64,000 bases of DNA from GCA-2733415 sp049614485 (GTDB lineage: Bacteria; Bacteroidota; Bacteroidia; Flavobacteriales; Flavobacteriaceae), in contig JBMZDR010000005.1 of the NCBI GenBank assembly GCA_049614485.1, positions 1-64,000 of the forward strand, in the 5' to 3' direction. Positions 15,263 through 24,434 of the stretch are shown here, in pieces; the first letter of the stretch is position 1, and the number at the start of each line of letters is the position of its first letter. A program made the position numbers and the translations under genes. The notes below the pieces were generated by a model. It saw only the letters and a program-made list of their open reading frames with translations, searched no databases and was not told the DNA's origin.

Positions 15263-16300
15263 TTATATCTTTTTTCGCTTCTTTAATACATCATGTGTTA
15301 AATCAGCATACTCTTTTCTATTTTTTACTATTGCAATTGCATAAAATAGCGCTTCTGTAAATGAACTGGCGTCAGCAATGTTTTTTCCTGCTATTTCATA
15401 TGCGGTGCCATGATCCGGAGAGGTTCTTACTTCGGACAATCCGGCTGTATAGTTTACACCATTACCAAAAGTTAATGTTTTAAATGGTATTAAGCCTTGA
15501 TCATGATATGAAGCAATAACTGCATCAAATTTTTTATAATTATTAGAACCAAAAAAACTATCTGCTGCATATGGGCCAAAAACCATTACCTTATTATTAT
15601 ACAATGCATCAATTGCAGGTTTTAACACCTCGTCATCTTCTTTTCCTATGACACCATTATCTCCAGAATGAGGATTGATGCCTAAAACTGCAATTTTTGG
15701 CTTATTTATTTTGAAGTCTTTTTTTAAAGACTCATTTATAGTCGTGATTTTTTCCTTAATAAGTTCTGGTGTAATTTCACCAGCAACATCCTTTACAGCA
15801 ACATGGTCTGTTAGCAAACCAATTTTCAATTCATCTGACACCATAAACATCAAAGCATTTCCGTCAAGTTTTTCAGCTAGAAAATCTGTGTGTCCAGGAA
15901 ACGTAAAGTCTTCCGATTGAATATTCGCTTTGTTAATTGGCGCAGTTAATAAAGCATCTATTTTTTTATTTTTCAAAGCTTCTGTAGCCGACTTTAAGGA
16001 GGCAATTGCATACTCACCCGCTTTTTTAGTTTCTTTACCAAAATTAAAATTAAACGGATCATTCCAAACATTAATAACATTTAGTTTTTTATCCACCAAC
16101 TTGTCTAACGACTCAATTTTTTGTGTTTGAGTTGTTAAACTTAAATGTTTCTTCAAAAACTGAATTGCCTTTTGAGATGCAAATACTACTGGCGTACAAA
16201 AATCAAACATTCTAGGATCAGCAAATGTTTTTAATATAATTTCTGCTCCTATGCCATTCAAGTCTCCTATTGATATTCCTACAATTATTTTTTTATCCAT
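15263..16300 (-). CDS. pdxA: 4-hydroxythreonine-4-phosphate dehydrogenase
   Basis: 345 residues. Oxidises 4-phosphohydroxy-L-threonine in the DXP-dependent vitamin B6 pathway. Starts KKIIVGISIGDLNGIGAEI, with metal-binding His residues in FPGHTDF and SYHDQGLIPFK, and the signature SPDHGTAYEIAGK near the C-terminus. Length is normal. Divergent from riboflavin synthase, 100 bp away. Confidence 0.93.
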   Translation of the reverse strand: MDKKIIVGISIGDLNGIGAEIILKTFADPRMFDFCTPVVFASQKAIQFLKKHLSLTTQTQKIESLDKLVDKKLNVINVWNDPFNFNFGKETKKAGEYAIASLKSATEALKNKKIDALLTAPINKANIQSEDFTFPGHTDFLAEKLDGNALMFMVSDELKIGLLTDHVAVKDVAGEITPELIKEKITTINESLKKDFKINKPKIAVLGINPHSGDNGVIGKEDDEVLKPAIDALYNNKVMVFGPYAADSFFGSNNYKKFDAVIASYHDQGLIPFKTLTFGNGVNYTAGLSEVRTSPDHGTAYEIAGKNIADASSFTEALFYAIAIVKNRKEYADLTHDVLKKRKKI

Positions 16301-16361
16301 ATTCTTATGATGAATCTCTACATTTATATACTACAATAGCAAGCTAAAAGTAATTTTATTG

Positions 16362-16369
16362 TAATTTTG
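16362..16369 (+). promoter_or_regulatory. -7 promoter box of riboflavin synthase
   Basis: TAATTTTG matches TAnnTTTG, 32 bp before the ATG at 16401. No FMN riboswitch is present in this short gap. Confidence 0.5.
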
Positions 16370-16400
16370 AATCACAAAAGTAACCAATTAATTATTAAAA

Positions 16401-16988
16401 ATGTTTACAGGAATTATAGAAACGCTTGGAAAGGTTGTCAATATTGCAAAAGAAGGGACAAATATTCACTTTACGATACAAAGTGATTTTACTCAAGAGT
16501 TAAAAATAGACCAAAGTGTAGCTCATAACGGCGTGTGTTTAACTGTTGTTGCTATTAATAACGATGAATATACTGTTACCGCTATTCAAGAAACCCTAAT
16601 CAAAACAAATTTAAATAACCTAGCTGTCAATACTTTTGTAAATCTTGAACGAGGAATGAAACTCGGTGATCGTTTAGACGGACATATTGTACAAGGTCAT
16701 GTTGATCAAACCGGAACATGCATTTCTATAAAAGAAGAAAATGGTAGCTGGATATTTACCTTTCAATATGATACCAACAAAGGAAATGTTACAATAGAAA
16801 AAGGATCGATTACAATTAATGGCACAAGTTTAACTGTGGTGAACTCAAAACACAATGAGTTTAGCGTAGCTATTATACCTTACACTTTTGAACATACAAT
16901 TTTCAAAAGCATGAAAATTAATGATAGTGTGAACTTAGAGTTTGATGTTATAGGGAAATATGTAGCACGGCTACACAATAGAAACTAA
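16401..16988 (+). CDS. ribE: Riboflavin synthase (alpha)
   Basis: 195 residues. Dismutates two 6,7-dimethyl-8-ribityllumazines to riboflavin. Two lumazine-binding repeats are visible: the first begins MFTGIIETLG with HNGVCLTVV, the second begins LDGHIVQGHVDQTG with INGTSLTVV. Also called ribC in some species. It ends one base before the convergent small gene, so the two 3' ends abut. Confidence 0.94.
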   Translation: MFTGIIETLGKVVNIAKEGTNIHFTIQSDFTQELKIDQSVAHNGVCLTVVAINNDEYTVTAIQETLIKTNLNNLAVNTFVNLERGMKLGDRLDGHIVQGHVDQTGTCISIKEENGSWIFTFQYDTNKGNVTIEKGSITINGTSLTVVNSKHNEFSVAIIPYTFEHTIFKSMKINDSVNLEFDVIGKYVARLHNRN

Positions 16989-17168
16989 CTATTTCTTTTT
17001 TAAAGACTTTTTAATACCATAAAACAAACCGGCTAATACTAAAGCAACTACCCCTCCATCAACTGGCAACTGTGGTGGTGGCTGTTGAGGTGCTGGTGGC
17101 TGCTGAGAAAAAACCAAAGGACATGCTAGTAATAGTATCACTAGTAATAATAATGTGCGGTATTTCAT
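16989..17168 (-). CDS. Small secreted protein with PID-CTERM-like sorting tail
   Basis: 59 residues from the Met at 17168 (longer in-frame starts at 17186 and 17222 exist). Signal peptide (YRTLLLLVILLLACPLVFSQ), a short Pro/Gln-rich spacer, then PVDGG, a hydrophobic stretch (VVALVLAGLFYGI) and a basic end KKSLKKK. This three-part tail matches the flavobacterial PID-CTERM sorting signal. Almost nothing but the sorting signal is left, so the mature part would be only about 15 residues. Confidence 0.65.
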   Translation of the reverse strand: MKYRTLLLLVILLLACPLVFSQQPPAPQQPPPQLPVDGGVVALVLAGLFYGIKKSLKKK

Positions 17169-17275
17169 GCTGTTTCTATTTTTCATAGGCTGTAAAAGTA
17201 TAAAAAAAAATGTATTGACCAAAAAAATAACTAATTATATAGATTATATTTTTAATACTTATTAAATAACGCCTT

Positions 17276-18436
17276 CTACCCTCTAAACAAAAAGAACTCT
17301 TTTTTCATCTCTTCAATAGCATCTAAGCTTTGGTCTGTAATATAATTAATTGCTTTTTCAGTAAAGACATGCCCTTTTTCTGTTAATGATACAATTTCAT
17401 CTGCAATGTCAATCATATTATTTTTTAACGCCAATTCTAAAACAGATTTTGCTTGAGATTTTTTCCAGTTAATATGCTCTCCTAAATGGTTTACATGTCG
17501 CTCTTTTTTATCCTTATGATTTTTCAAGTGCAATAAAAACGTTAATAAAAGCACTTCAGTTTTCTGGCGCTGTTGCTTATACATTACCGAAAGCATTCCG
17601 GTAGATGGAGCAAAAAGAAAAACAAGTAAAAAAACAAGTCCTAAAATACTAGCTATTGACCCCGCAATAGACACATCAAGGAAATGCGCTAACCAATAAC
17701 CGGTAATAGCCGAAAACACTCCAAAGAAAACTGCGTATACTAACATTAATTTTAAATCCTTCGTCAACAAATATGCTGTGGCTGCAGGCGCTATTGTTAA
17801 TGCCACAACAAGTATTGCCCCAACCGCATCAAAAGCACCTACCGTAGTCACAGACGCTACCGTCATTAACCCATAGTGCAATACAACTGGAGAAAATCCT
17901 AGAGCCGAAGCTAAACTTGCATCAAACGTACTGATCTTTAATTCTTTAAAAAAAGCAACTAACAAGCTTAATGTAATTAACAGTATTACCCCAATAACCC
18001 AAAGTGATTTTGGGCCTAAATCCATTTCGTACAACTCAAACCTATCAAAAGGAGCAAAGGCTAATTCACCTAATAAAACTGCATCAATATCTAAATGTAC
18101 ATCATTAGCATTTTGAGCTATAAGGATAACTCCTATACTGAATAGCGCAGGGAAAATAAGTCCAATTGCAGTGTCTTCTTTTACAAGACCTGTTTTCTGA
18201 ATAAACTCTACCAAGAAAACTGTCAATATTCCCGTAAATGCTGCAAAAACAATTAATAGTGGTGAGGATAGATCTTGAGTTAAAAAAAAACCAACAACTA
18301 TACCTGGTAAAATAGCATGACTGATAGCATCACTAATCAAAGCCATTTTCCTAAGCACCAAAAACACCCCTGGTATTGCACAAGCAACTGCTACTAAGCT
18401 GGCTATTACTTGAATTTCTATCTGCGCGCTAGTCAT
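17276..18436 (-). CDS. Metal ABC transporter permease with C-terminal winged-helix-like tail
   Basis: 386 residues. The first 280 or so form the membrane part of a zinc/manganese/iron ABC-3 permease (RKMALISDAISHAILPGIV, VGAFDAVGAILVVALTIAPA). The cytoplasmic extension of about 100 residues (ending LTEKGHVFTEKAINYITDQ and a helix) resembles the DNA-binding or C-terminal part of DtxR-like regulators. Its start overlaps the previous permease by 8 bp. Last gene of the metal uptake operon. Mn, Zn or Fe cannot be told apart. Confidence 0.85.
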   Translation of the reverse strand: MTSAQIEIQVIASLVAVACAIPGVFLVLRKMALISDAISHAILPGIVVGFFLTQDLSSPLLIVFAAFTGILTVFLVEFIQKTGLVKEDTAIGLIFPALFSIGVILIAQNANDVHLDIDAVLLGELAFAPFDRFELYEMDLGPKSLWVIGVILLITLSLLVAFFKELKISTFDASLASALGFSPVVLHYGLMTVASVTTVGAFDAVGAILVVALTIAPAATAYLLTKDLKLMLVYAVFFGVFSAITGYWLAHFLDVSIAGSIASILGLVFLLVFLFAPSTGMLSVMYKQQRQKTEVLLLTFLLHLKNHKDKKERHVNHLGEHINWKKSQAKSVLELALKNNMIDIADEIVSLTEKGHVFTEKAINYITDQSLDAIEEMKKEFFLFRG

Positions 18437-19484
18437 CTGTAGTCAAGTGTTGATTATACAAATTTTCTGCTTTATGAAACCCTTCTTCAGTTAAAGACCA
18501 ATTAGCGCCTTCTACAACTATCAAACGTTCTTTTTCTAGCTTGAGAAGAGATTTTTTAGTGTAACCTTGAAAGTTATTTAATATTTTTATCGTGTGAGGG
18601 TGACTGATATCATCATGTGTTTTTGCAATATCATACATAAAAGACAAGGTTTTATGCAGCTTCAAATCATTCCTATTTTTCCTAAACCTGATTTCTTTAA
18701 ACAATAAACCTCTTCCTGGTGAAAAAATAAAAGAAATTAACACAACTACTGAAGCTACTAAAACTATCACGGGACCAGTTGACAAGTTTGGATAGCTAGC
18801 ACTTATTCCTGTACCAACCACACCAGAAAACGCTCCAAATACAGCAGCCAATACAACCATAACAGACAGGCTATTAGTCCATTGTCTTGCTGCAGCTGCA
18901 GGAGCTAACAACATGGCACTCATTAACACTACACCTACTGTTTGCAAGCCTAGAATAATAGCTACTACAATAAAAGATGTAATTAACCCTTCTATAAGTT
19001 TCGTGTTAAACCCTAACGTTTTGGTATAATCTGCATCAAATAATAACAACTTAAATTCTTTCCAAAATAGTAACAATACCACGGTACAAATGCTCGTGAC
19101 AACAACCATAAACCAAACATCCTTCTCTAATAAAGTTGCCGCTTGCCCAAATAAATATTTATCTAAGCCCGCTTGATTTGCGTTTGGTTGTTTTTGAATA
19201 AATGTAAGCAGCAACATCCCAAAACCAAAAAACAACGATAATATCAAACCCAATGCTGTATCTGATTTTAAATGCGTTTTTGTTATTATCGATTTAATCC
19301 AAAATGCACCTAATAAACCACTCACTAAAGCACCTAGTAATAAGGTATTACTATCTTTTGCTCCTGTAATTAAAAAAGCAATTGCAATACCAGGTAAGGC
19401 AGCATGAGAAATTGCATCACCTAAAAGACTTTGTTTTCTTAGCACTGCAAAACTTCCTAACATACCACAAACAGCGCCAAGCAC
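18429..19484 (-). CDS. Metal ABC transporter permease, start codon unclear
   Basis: 351 residues from a GTG at 19484. ABC-3 family: LRKQSLLGDAISHAALPGIA near the start and LQTVGVVLMSAMLLAPAAAA in the middle, followed by a winged-helix-like tail of about 90 residues (FQGYTKKSLLKLEKERLIVV, WSLTEEGFHKAENL). Upstream, the same frame stays open for over 20 more codons and reads IDFIVYIEQLFSDYTLRTIT, which looks like the real N-terminus and first helix. No ATG, GTG or TTG is there, only ATC at 19556 or ATT. Either a rare start codon is used or the original ATG has mutated. Confidence 0.8.
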   Translation of the reverse strand: MLGAVCGMLGSFAVLRKQSLLGDAISHAALPGIAIAFLITGAKDSNTLLLGALVSGLLGAFWIKSIITKTHLKSDTALGLILSLFFGFGMLLLTFIQKQPNANQAGLDKYLFGQAATLLEKDVWFMVVVTSICTVVLLLFWKEFKLLLFDADYTKTLGFNTKLIEGLITSFIVVAIILGLQTVGVVLMSAMLLAPAAAARQWTNSLSVMVVLAAVFGAFSGVVGTGISASYPNLSTGPVIVLVASVVVLISFIFSPGRGLLFKEIRFRKNRNDLKLHKTLSFMYDIAKTHDDISHPHTIKILNNFQGYTKKSLLKLEKERLIVVEGANWSLTEEGFHKAENLYNQHLTTDD

Positions 19485-19570
19485 AGCTGTTCCTAATGTG
19501 ATTGTTCTCAGAGTATAATCTGAAAATAATTGTTCTATGTAGACTATAAAATCGATTACTCTTAACTTAA

Positions 19571-20308
19571 TTATTCTTGAATACTAACTTGATAATTAAT
19601 TCCATAAGTTTTTATCAGATTATCATTATTAAAGATGTCTTTCACCGGGCCTGTGGCTATTTTTTTAACATTTAAAAACGTTACCCAATCAAAATATTCA
19701 GGGACAGTTTGCAAATCATGATGCACAACAATTACTGTCTTACCTGCTTTACGTAATAATTTTAAAATATTTATAATTGCTTTTTCTGTTGTAGCATCTA
19801 CACCTTGAAAAGGCTCATCCATAAAATAAATTTCTGCGTTTTGCACTAATGCTCTTGCTAAAAATATACGTTGTTGTTGTCCGCCTGAGAGTTGGCTTAT
19901 TTGTCTGCTTTTAAAAGGGAGCATTCCTACTTTTTCTAACGCTTCTAGAGCGGCTTTTTTTTCTACTTTTCCGGGGCGTTTAATCCATCCTAAGCTTCCA
20001 TAAGTTCCCATTAGCACTACATCAATAGCGGTAGTTGGAAAATCCCAATCTACACTGCCTTTTTGAGGAACATATGCAACTAATTGTCGCTGTTTTTTAT
20101 ACGGTTTTCCGAAAATAGTTACTGACCCAGCAATTGGTTTTATAATTCCTAAAACCGATTTTATCAACGTACTTTTACCTGCACCATTAGGGCCAACCAC
20201 TGCCATTAACACGCCTTTCGGAATGGTCAAATCTATATCCCAAAGTACTGGTTTGTAATTATACGCAACCGTTAAATCATCTATAGCAACTGCAATTTCT
20301 TGTTTCAT
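19571..20308 (-). CDS. Metal ABC transporter ATPase
   Basis: 245 residues. Complete ABC ATPase: Walker A GPNGAGKST, Q-loop YVPQKGSVDWDFP, signature LSGGQQQR, Walker B IYFMDEPFQGVD and the switch His in VVHHD. The phrase around SVDWDFPTT is typical of MntB/ZnuC-type proteins. Its start shares one base with the binding-protein stop. Confidence 0.93.
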   Translation of the reverse strand: MKQEIAVAIDDLTVAYNYKPVLWDIDLTIPKGVLMAVVGPNGAGKSTLIKSVLGIIKPIAGSVTIFGKPYKKQRQLVAYVPQKGSVDWDFPTTAIDVVLMGTYGSLGWIKRPGKVEKKAALEALEKVGMLPFKSRQISQLSGGQQQRIFLARALVQNAEIYFMDEPFQGVDATTEKAIINILKLLRKAGKTVIVVHHDLQTVPEYFDWVTFLNVKKIATGPVKDIFNNDNLIKTYGINYQVSIQE

Positions 20309-21225
20309 TATTTCAGTGCGTTAATAATCGTTTTCATATTGTAATCATACATTCCAATATACGTTCCTTCTTTTGTATTCGGATTTCCTAACGCATCCGA
20401 ATACAATGTACCACCAATTTCAACTTTATGGTTTTTTGAGTTTACCGCTGCTTGTAATGCCTCAACGGTTCTCACCGGAACTGAGCTTTCTATAAAAATA
20501 GCTTTTATATTATTCTTGATTATAAAACCTGATAAGCGCTGTACGTCTTGAACTCCTGCTTCTGTAGCTGTTGACAAACCTTGTAAACTTACCACTTTAA
20601 AACCGTATGATTTACCGAAATACGCGAAGGCATCATGTGCGGTAACAAGTATTCTTTTTTCAATAGGCAACCCCTCTAATTCAACAACATTTTTAAGTTC
20701 TAATTGCGTTAATTTATCTGTATACAACCTTACGTTTTCTGCATATACAGATGCATTTTTAACATCTAGCCTTGACAGTTCATTGGCAACATATTCTGCA
20801 GCTTTTTTCCAGTGTGGAATAGAAAACCAAAAATGTGGATCATAACTAGATGCAAAATCTGCTGATGAAATTAAATCTGTTTTTAAAATTGCATCAGATA
20901 CCGCAATAGTTGATTTTCCTTGATGACGCATTTTTTCAAACACGTCTTCTAACTTTCCTTCCAAATGCAAACCACTATAAAAAATAGCATCAGCATTATA
21001 GAATTTTGTGACATCGCCCTCACTAGCTTTATACAAATGCGGGTCTACTCCTGCCCCCATCAACCCTTCCAAAACAATAGCATTTCCAGCTATTTCTTTG
21101 ATTAAGTCAGTAATTTGTGATGTTGTTGCAACTACCTTAAGTTTTCTATCCTTAACATCAGTTTGACCCTCTTTTTTACAAGAAAATAAAACCAATGCCA
21201 TAAGTATTATCATATGATATTTCAT
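20308..21225 (-). CDS. Metal-binding lipoprotein of the ABC transporter (TroA/MntA type)
   Basis: 305 residues. Lipoprotein signal with lipobox ALVLFSC near residue 16. Cluster A-1 binding-protein fold: the metal ligand His in GVDPHLYKASEGD, His in DPHFWF, Glu in AIFIESSVP, and Asp near TLYSDALG. This set is normal for Zn/Mn binding proteins. Overlaps the regulator stop by 4 bp. Confidence 0.9.
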   Translation of the reverse strand: MKYHMIILMALVLFSCKKEGQTDVKDRKLKVVATTSQITDLIKEIAGNAIVLEGLMGAGVDPHLYKASEGDVTKFYNADAIFYSGLHLEGKLEDVFEKMRHQGKSTIAVSDAILKTDLISSADFASSYDPHFWFSIPHWKKAAEYVANELSRLDVKNASVYAENVRLYTDKLTQLELKNVVELEGLPIEKRILVTAHDAFAYFGKSYGFKVVSLQGLSTATEAGVQDVQRLSGFIIKNNIKAIFIESSVPVRTVEALQAAVNSKNHKVEIGGTLYSDALGNPNTKEGTYIGMYDYNMKTIINALK

Positions 21226-21881
21226 CCTTTTTGCTTCACGTAAATATTGTTAGAAATTTGTTGAGAGATGACGAAATCATTACCGTCAATCTGTATACGC
21301 ATGGAGTTATCAAAAGTTTCTTTTTCTAAAACTGTAATTTCTTTTCCTAGAGCAATACCTTGTTTATCTAAATACCTTAAAAAATCTGATGAGCTATCTT
21401 TCACCCCAACACAAACTGCTTTTTTTCCTATTTTAATAACAGACAACAATTCTTTCTCTAAGAAATTTATATTTCCTTCCTTATCTGGAATAGGATCACC
21501 ATGTGGATCATGCTTAGGATGCCCTAAAAAAGCATCAAGTTCATTAATTAATTTTTCTGAATGTATATGTTCTAATTGCTCGGCAACCTCATGTACTTCA
21601 TCCCAATTAAAATTAAATTTCTCAACAAGTAAAACTTCCCATAGTCGGTGTTTTCTAATCACGTTTGCAGCTATCTTTTCACCACTAGCTGTTAATGTAA
21701 CGCCTTGATATTTTTTATAAAAAACCAATTCTTTTTCAGCTAATTTCTTAATCATATCCGTCACCGAAGATGCTTTGGTTTCTAACTGCTGAGCTATAGC
21801 ATTAGTACTAATTCCCTTTTCTGTTTTGACACTTAAATGGAAAATTGCTTTTAAATAGTTTTCTTCTGACTTAGAAAGCAT
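21222..21881 (-). CDS. DtxR/MntR-family metal-dependent repressor
   Basis: 219 residues from the ATG at 21881 (a TTG at 21908 would add nine). Starts LSKSEENYLKAIFHLS, with a winged helix (TNAIAQQLETKASSVTDMIK) and the metal-site residues in the dimer domain (HRLWEVLLVEKF, EVHEVAEQLEHIHSEKLI, LGHPKHDPHGDPIP). A C-terminal SH3-like FeoA domain is present, so it is the long DtxR form. It leads the transporter operon and should bind the operator at 21935-21966. Confidence 0.9.
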   Translation of the reverse strand: MLSKSEENYLKAIFHLSVKTEKGISTNAIAQQLETKASSVTDMIKKLAEKELVFYKKYQGVTLTASGEKIAANVIRKHRLWEVLLVEKFNFNWDEVHEVAEQLEHIHSEKLINELDAFLGHPKHDPHGDPIPDKEGNINFLEKELLSVIKIGKKAVCVGVKDSSSDFLRYLDKQGIALGKEITVLEKETFDNSMRIQIDGNDFVISQQISNNIYVKQKG

Positions 21882-21934
21882 TAATTTATTTTTTAAACAA
21901 ATATACAATATTTATTTAGATGTATTTTAATTTA

Positions 21935-21966
21935 TTTTTAGGTTAATCTAAAAATAAGCTTAGATT
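21935..21966. promoter_or_regulatory. DtxR-type operator in the divergent intergenic region
   Basis: TTTTTAG-N6-CTAAAAA (21935-21954) contains TTAGGTTAATCTAA, close to the actinobacterial DtxR/IdeR box TTAGGTTAGCCTAACCTAA. A second palindrome, AATCTAA-N8-TTAGATT (21945-21966), overlaps it and reaches into the -7 box of the TonB receptor gene. Binding here would repress both sides in metal-rich cells (inference). Confidence 0.7.
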
Positions 21967-21968
21967 TG
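21961..21968 (+). promoter_or_regulatory. -7 promoter box of the metal TonB receptor
   Basis: TAGATTTG matches TAnnTTTG, 20 bp before the ATG at 21989, and overlaps the operator. Confidence 0.6.
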
Positions 21969-21988
21969 CATAAAAATTATTTTTCCTG

Positions 21989-24331
21989 ATGAAACATTTT
22001 ATTTTTGCTTTAGCACTGTGTGGTATAAATTTATGTTGTATTGCACAACATAAATCACTCACAACACACACCATAAAAGGAGTGGTAACATCAAATGGGG
22101 TAGCTGTGCCCTTTGCAACTGTTGTGATAAAAAATACTGCAAAAGGAACTGTATGTAATGAAAATGGGGCTTACACCTTAGAGTCAAAACATGGTGAATT
22201 TGTACTACAAGTTCAAGCGGTTGGATACACAACTATAGAAAAAAACATCCATTTAGATAATAGCACAATTGTAGATTTTGAAATGACGGAAGATGTTTCC
22301 AACTTAGAGCAAGTAGTAGTTACCGGAACACGAACCTATAAAAAGAAAACCAATTCTGCAGTAATTGTAAATGTGATTAATAGCCAAACATTAGATAATG
22401 TTCAAGCGTGTAATTTATCAGAAGGTTTAAAGTTTCAAACAGGTTTGCGTGTTGAAACAGATTGTCAAACCTGTAACTACACGCAGTTACGAATGAATGG
22501 ATTGGCAGGAGGGTATTCTCAAATATTAATCAATGGCCGGCCAATATTTAGCCCACTAACAGGCTTATATGGTATGGAACAAATTCCAGCTAATATGATT
22601 GACAGAATAGAAGTTGTTCGCGGTGGTGGATCTGCTCTGTACGGATCAAGTGCAATTGGAGGAACTGTAAATGTGATTACTAAAATACCACGTCAAAACA
22701 ATTATGAATTAGGGTACACCTATCAAAATTTCAAAGGCACATCAGAAAATATATTAAGTGGTAACGCTACTGCAATAGCTAAAAATAAAGCTACTGGTGC
22801 CACATTCTTTATAAACAATAGGCAGCGTAGCGCCTATGATGCTAACGGAGATAAGTTTTCAGAATTACCTCAACTTAAAAACTTATCTTTTGGTACAAAT
22901 CTATTTTTTTTACCGAGTGATAATCAAAAATTAGAGGTAAGCATTAGTAAGTTAAACGAATACCGTTACGGAGGAGAGCTAGTTGATGGTCCTGCGCATT
23001 TAGCACAGCAATCTGAAGAACGTACCCACGATGTCTTTATTGCGAATGCTGATTATCAAATAAATTTTAATGACGATAAAAGCTCATTCATTAGCTACAT
23101 AGCCACACAACATACAGAAAGAGACCATTATACTGGTATTACTCCAGATCAATCAGATGTACCAGCTTATGATAATCATTTAGAAAACCCACCATACGGA
23201 ACATCTGTAAACCTAACTATGCAAGGAGGATTACAGCTAAATCATAAATTTGACGAGTTTATAGGAGGCAACAATGTTGTTACATTAGGTACAGAATATG
23301 TACAAGATGATGTACTAGATCAAATAGACGCTTATAATTATAAAACTGATCAATTAACAAGAAATATTAGTGTATTTCTGCAAAGTGATTGGGACATCAG
23401 TGAAAAACTAAACCTATTAACTGGGGTACGTTTTGATAATCACAATTTGAAAGACAGAAGAAACAATAAAGACATCACAAATAATGTGGCTAGCCCTAGG
23501 GTGTCATTGTTGTACAAACCTTTTGGTAAAGCGCAATTTAGAGCAACTTGGGGTACTGGTTTTAGAGCACCTCAAGCATTTGACACTGATTTACATATTG
23601 CCTTTGCTGGCGGGGGAATTTCAAGAGTACAATTAGCAGAAACCCTAAAAAGAGAACGCTCAAACACCTATACAGCTTCTTTTAATTACGATAAAGGAAA
23701 TGAACATTTCATAGCAGGATTCACCCTTGAAGGGTTTTACACACATTTAGATGATGCTTTTTATTTAGACCCAAATGGTGTTGACGCTTTTGGAGAAACC
23801 TTCATAAAACGTAATGGTGATGGTGCAACAGTAAAAGGAATCACGCTTGAAGCTAGAGCTAATTTTGATAAAATAATACAGATTGAGGCAGGATACACAC
23901 TACAGTCAAGTAAATTTGATACAGCTGTAGAAAATATTGATGGTCAAGAAAAGCGACGTGACTTTTTAAGAACACCTAATAATTATGGCTATGCAACTAT
24001 GAGTTATATGCCAACAAAAGATTTTAATACTTCTGTTAATTTAGTGTATACAGGAAAAATGGAGCTGGCACATTTAGCTGGCGCACCTGAACAAACTATT
24101 GATGAGTATATTACCTCAGATACTTTTGTAGAGTTAGGCTTTAAATCTAGCTACACATTTAACTTAGAAAAAGTTGGCACGCAACTGCAAGTGTTTGGCG
24201 GAATGAAAAATATATTTGATGCCTATCAAACAGATTTTGATTCTGGTAAAAATAGAGATAGTAATTATGTATATGGCCCAGCAACGCCAAGAACATTTTT
24301 TATAGGGCTTAAATTAGGGACTGGACTATAA
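21989..24331 (+). CDS. TonB-dependent receptor, predicted metal uptake
   Basis: 780 residues: signal peptide ending GINLCCIAQ, a CarboxypepD_reg-like domain (about 28-105), a plug domain (about 115-230) with NGRPIFSP and VVRGGGSALYGSSAIGGTVNVIT, then the beta barrel ending in LKLGTGL. A CxxC motif sits in the plug (ETDCQTCNYTQLRMNG). The gene is divergent from the DtxR-like repressor and shares its operator, so an iron, manganese or zinc complex is the likely substrate. Confidence 0.87.
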   Translation: MKHFIFALALCGINLCCIAQHKSLTTHTIKGVVTSNGVAVPFATVVIKNTAKGTVCNENGAYTLESKHGEFVLQVQAVGYTTIEKNIHLDNSTIVDFEMTEDVSNLEQVVVTGTRTYKKKTNSAVIVNVINSQTLDNVQACNLSEGLKFQTGLRVETDCQTCNYTQLRMNGLAGGYSQILINGRPIFSPLTGLYGMEQIPANMIDRIEVVRGGGSALYGSSAIGGTVNVITKIPRQNNYELGYTYQNFKGTSENILSGNATAIAKNKATGATFFINNRQRSAYDANGDKFSELPQLKNLSFGTNLFFLPSDNQKLEVSISKLNEYRYGGELVDGPAHLAQQSEERTHDVFIANADYQINFNDDKSSFISYIATQHTERDHYTGITPDQSDVPAYDNHLENPPYGTSVNLTMQGGLQLNHKFDEFIGGNNVVTLGTEYVQDDVLDQIDAYNYKTDQLTRNISVFLQSDWDISEKLNLLTGVRFDNHNLKDRRNNKDITNNVASPRVSLLYKPFGKAQFRATWGTGFRAPQAFDTDLHIAFAGGGISRVQLAETLKRERSNTYTASFNYDKGNEHFIAGFTLEGFYTHLDDAFYLDPNGVDAFGETFIKRNGDGATVKGITLEARANFDKIIQIEAGYTLQSSKFDTAVENIDGQEKRRDFLRTPNNYGYATMSYMPTKDFNTSVNLVYTGKMELAHLAGAPEQTIDEYITSDTFVELGFKSSYTFNLEKVGTQLQVFGGMKNIFDAYQTDFDSGKNRDSNYVYGPATPRTFFIGLKLGTGL

Positions 24332-24358
24332 AAACTAAATTTAGTTAATCATTTAAAG

Positions 24359-24389
24359 AGTCGACAGCATTAATCAGTCGGCTTTTTTT
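24359..24389 (+). terminator. Terminator after the TonB receptor gene
   Basis: AGTCGAC and GTCGGCT (one G-T pair) enclose an 11-nt loop and run into seven T. Confidence 0.75.
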
Positions 24390-24434
24390 ATGTAGTTTTG
24401 CTTTGATAAATGATTATTTTTTAACTCACAAGAC

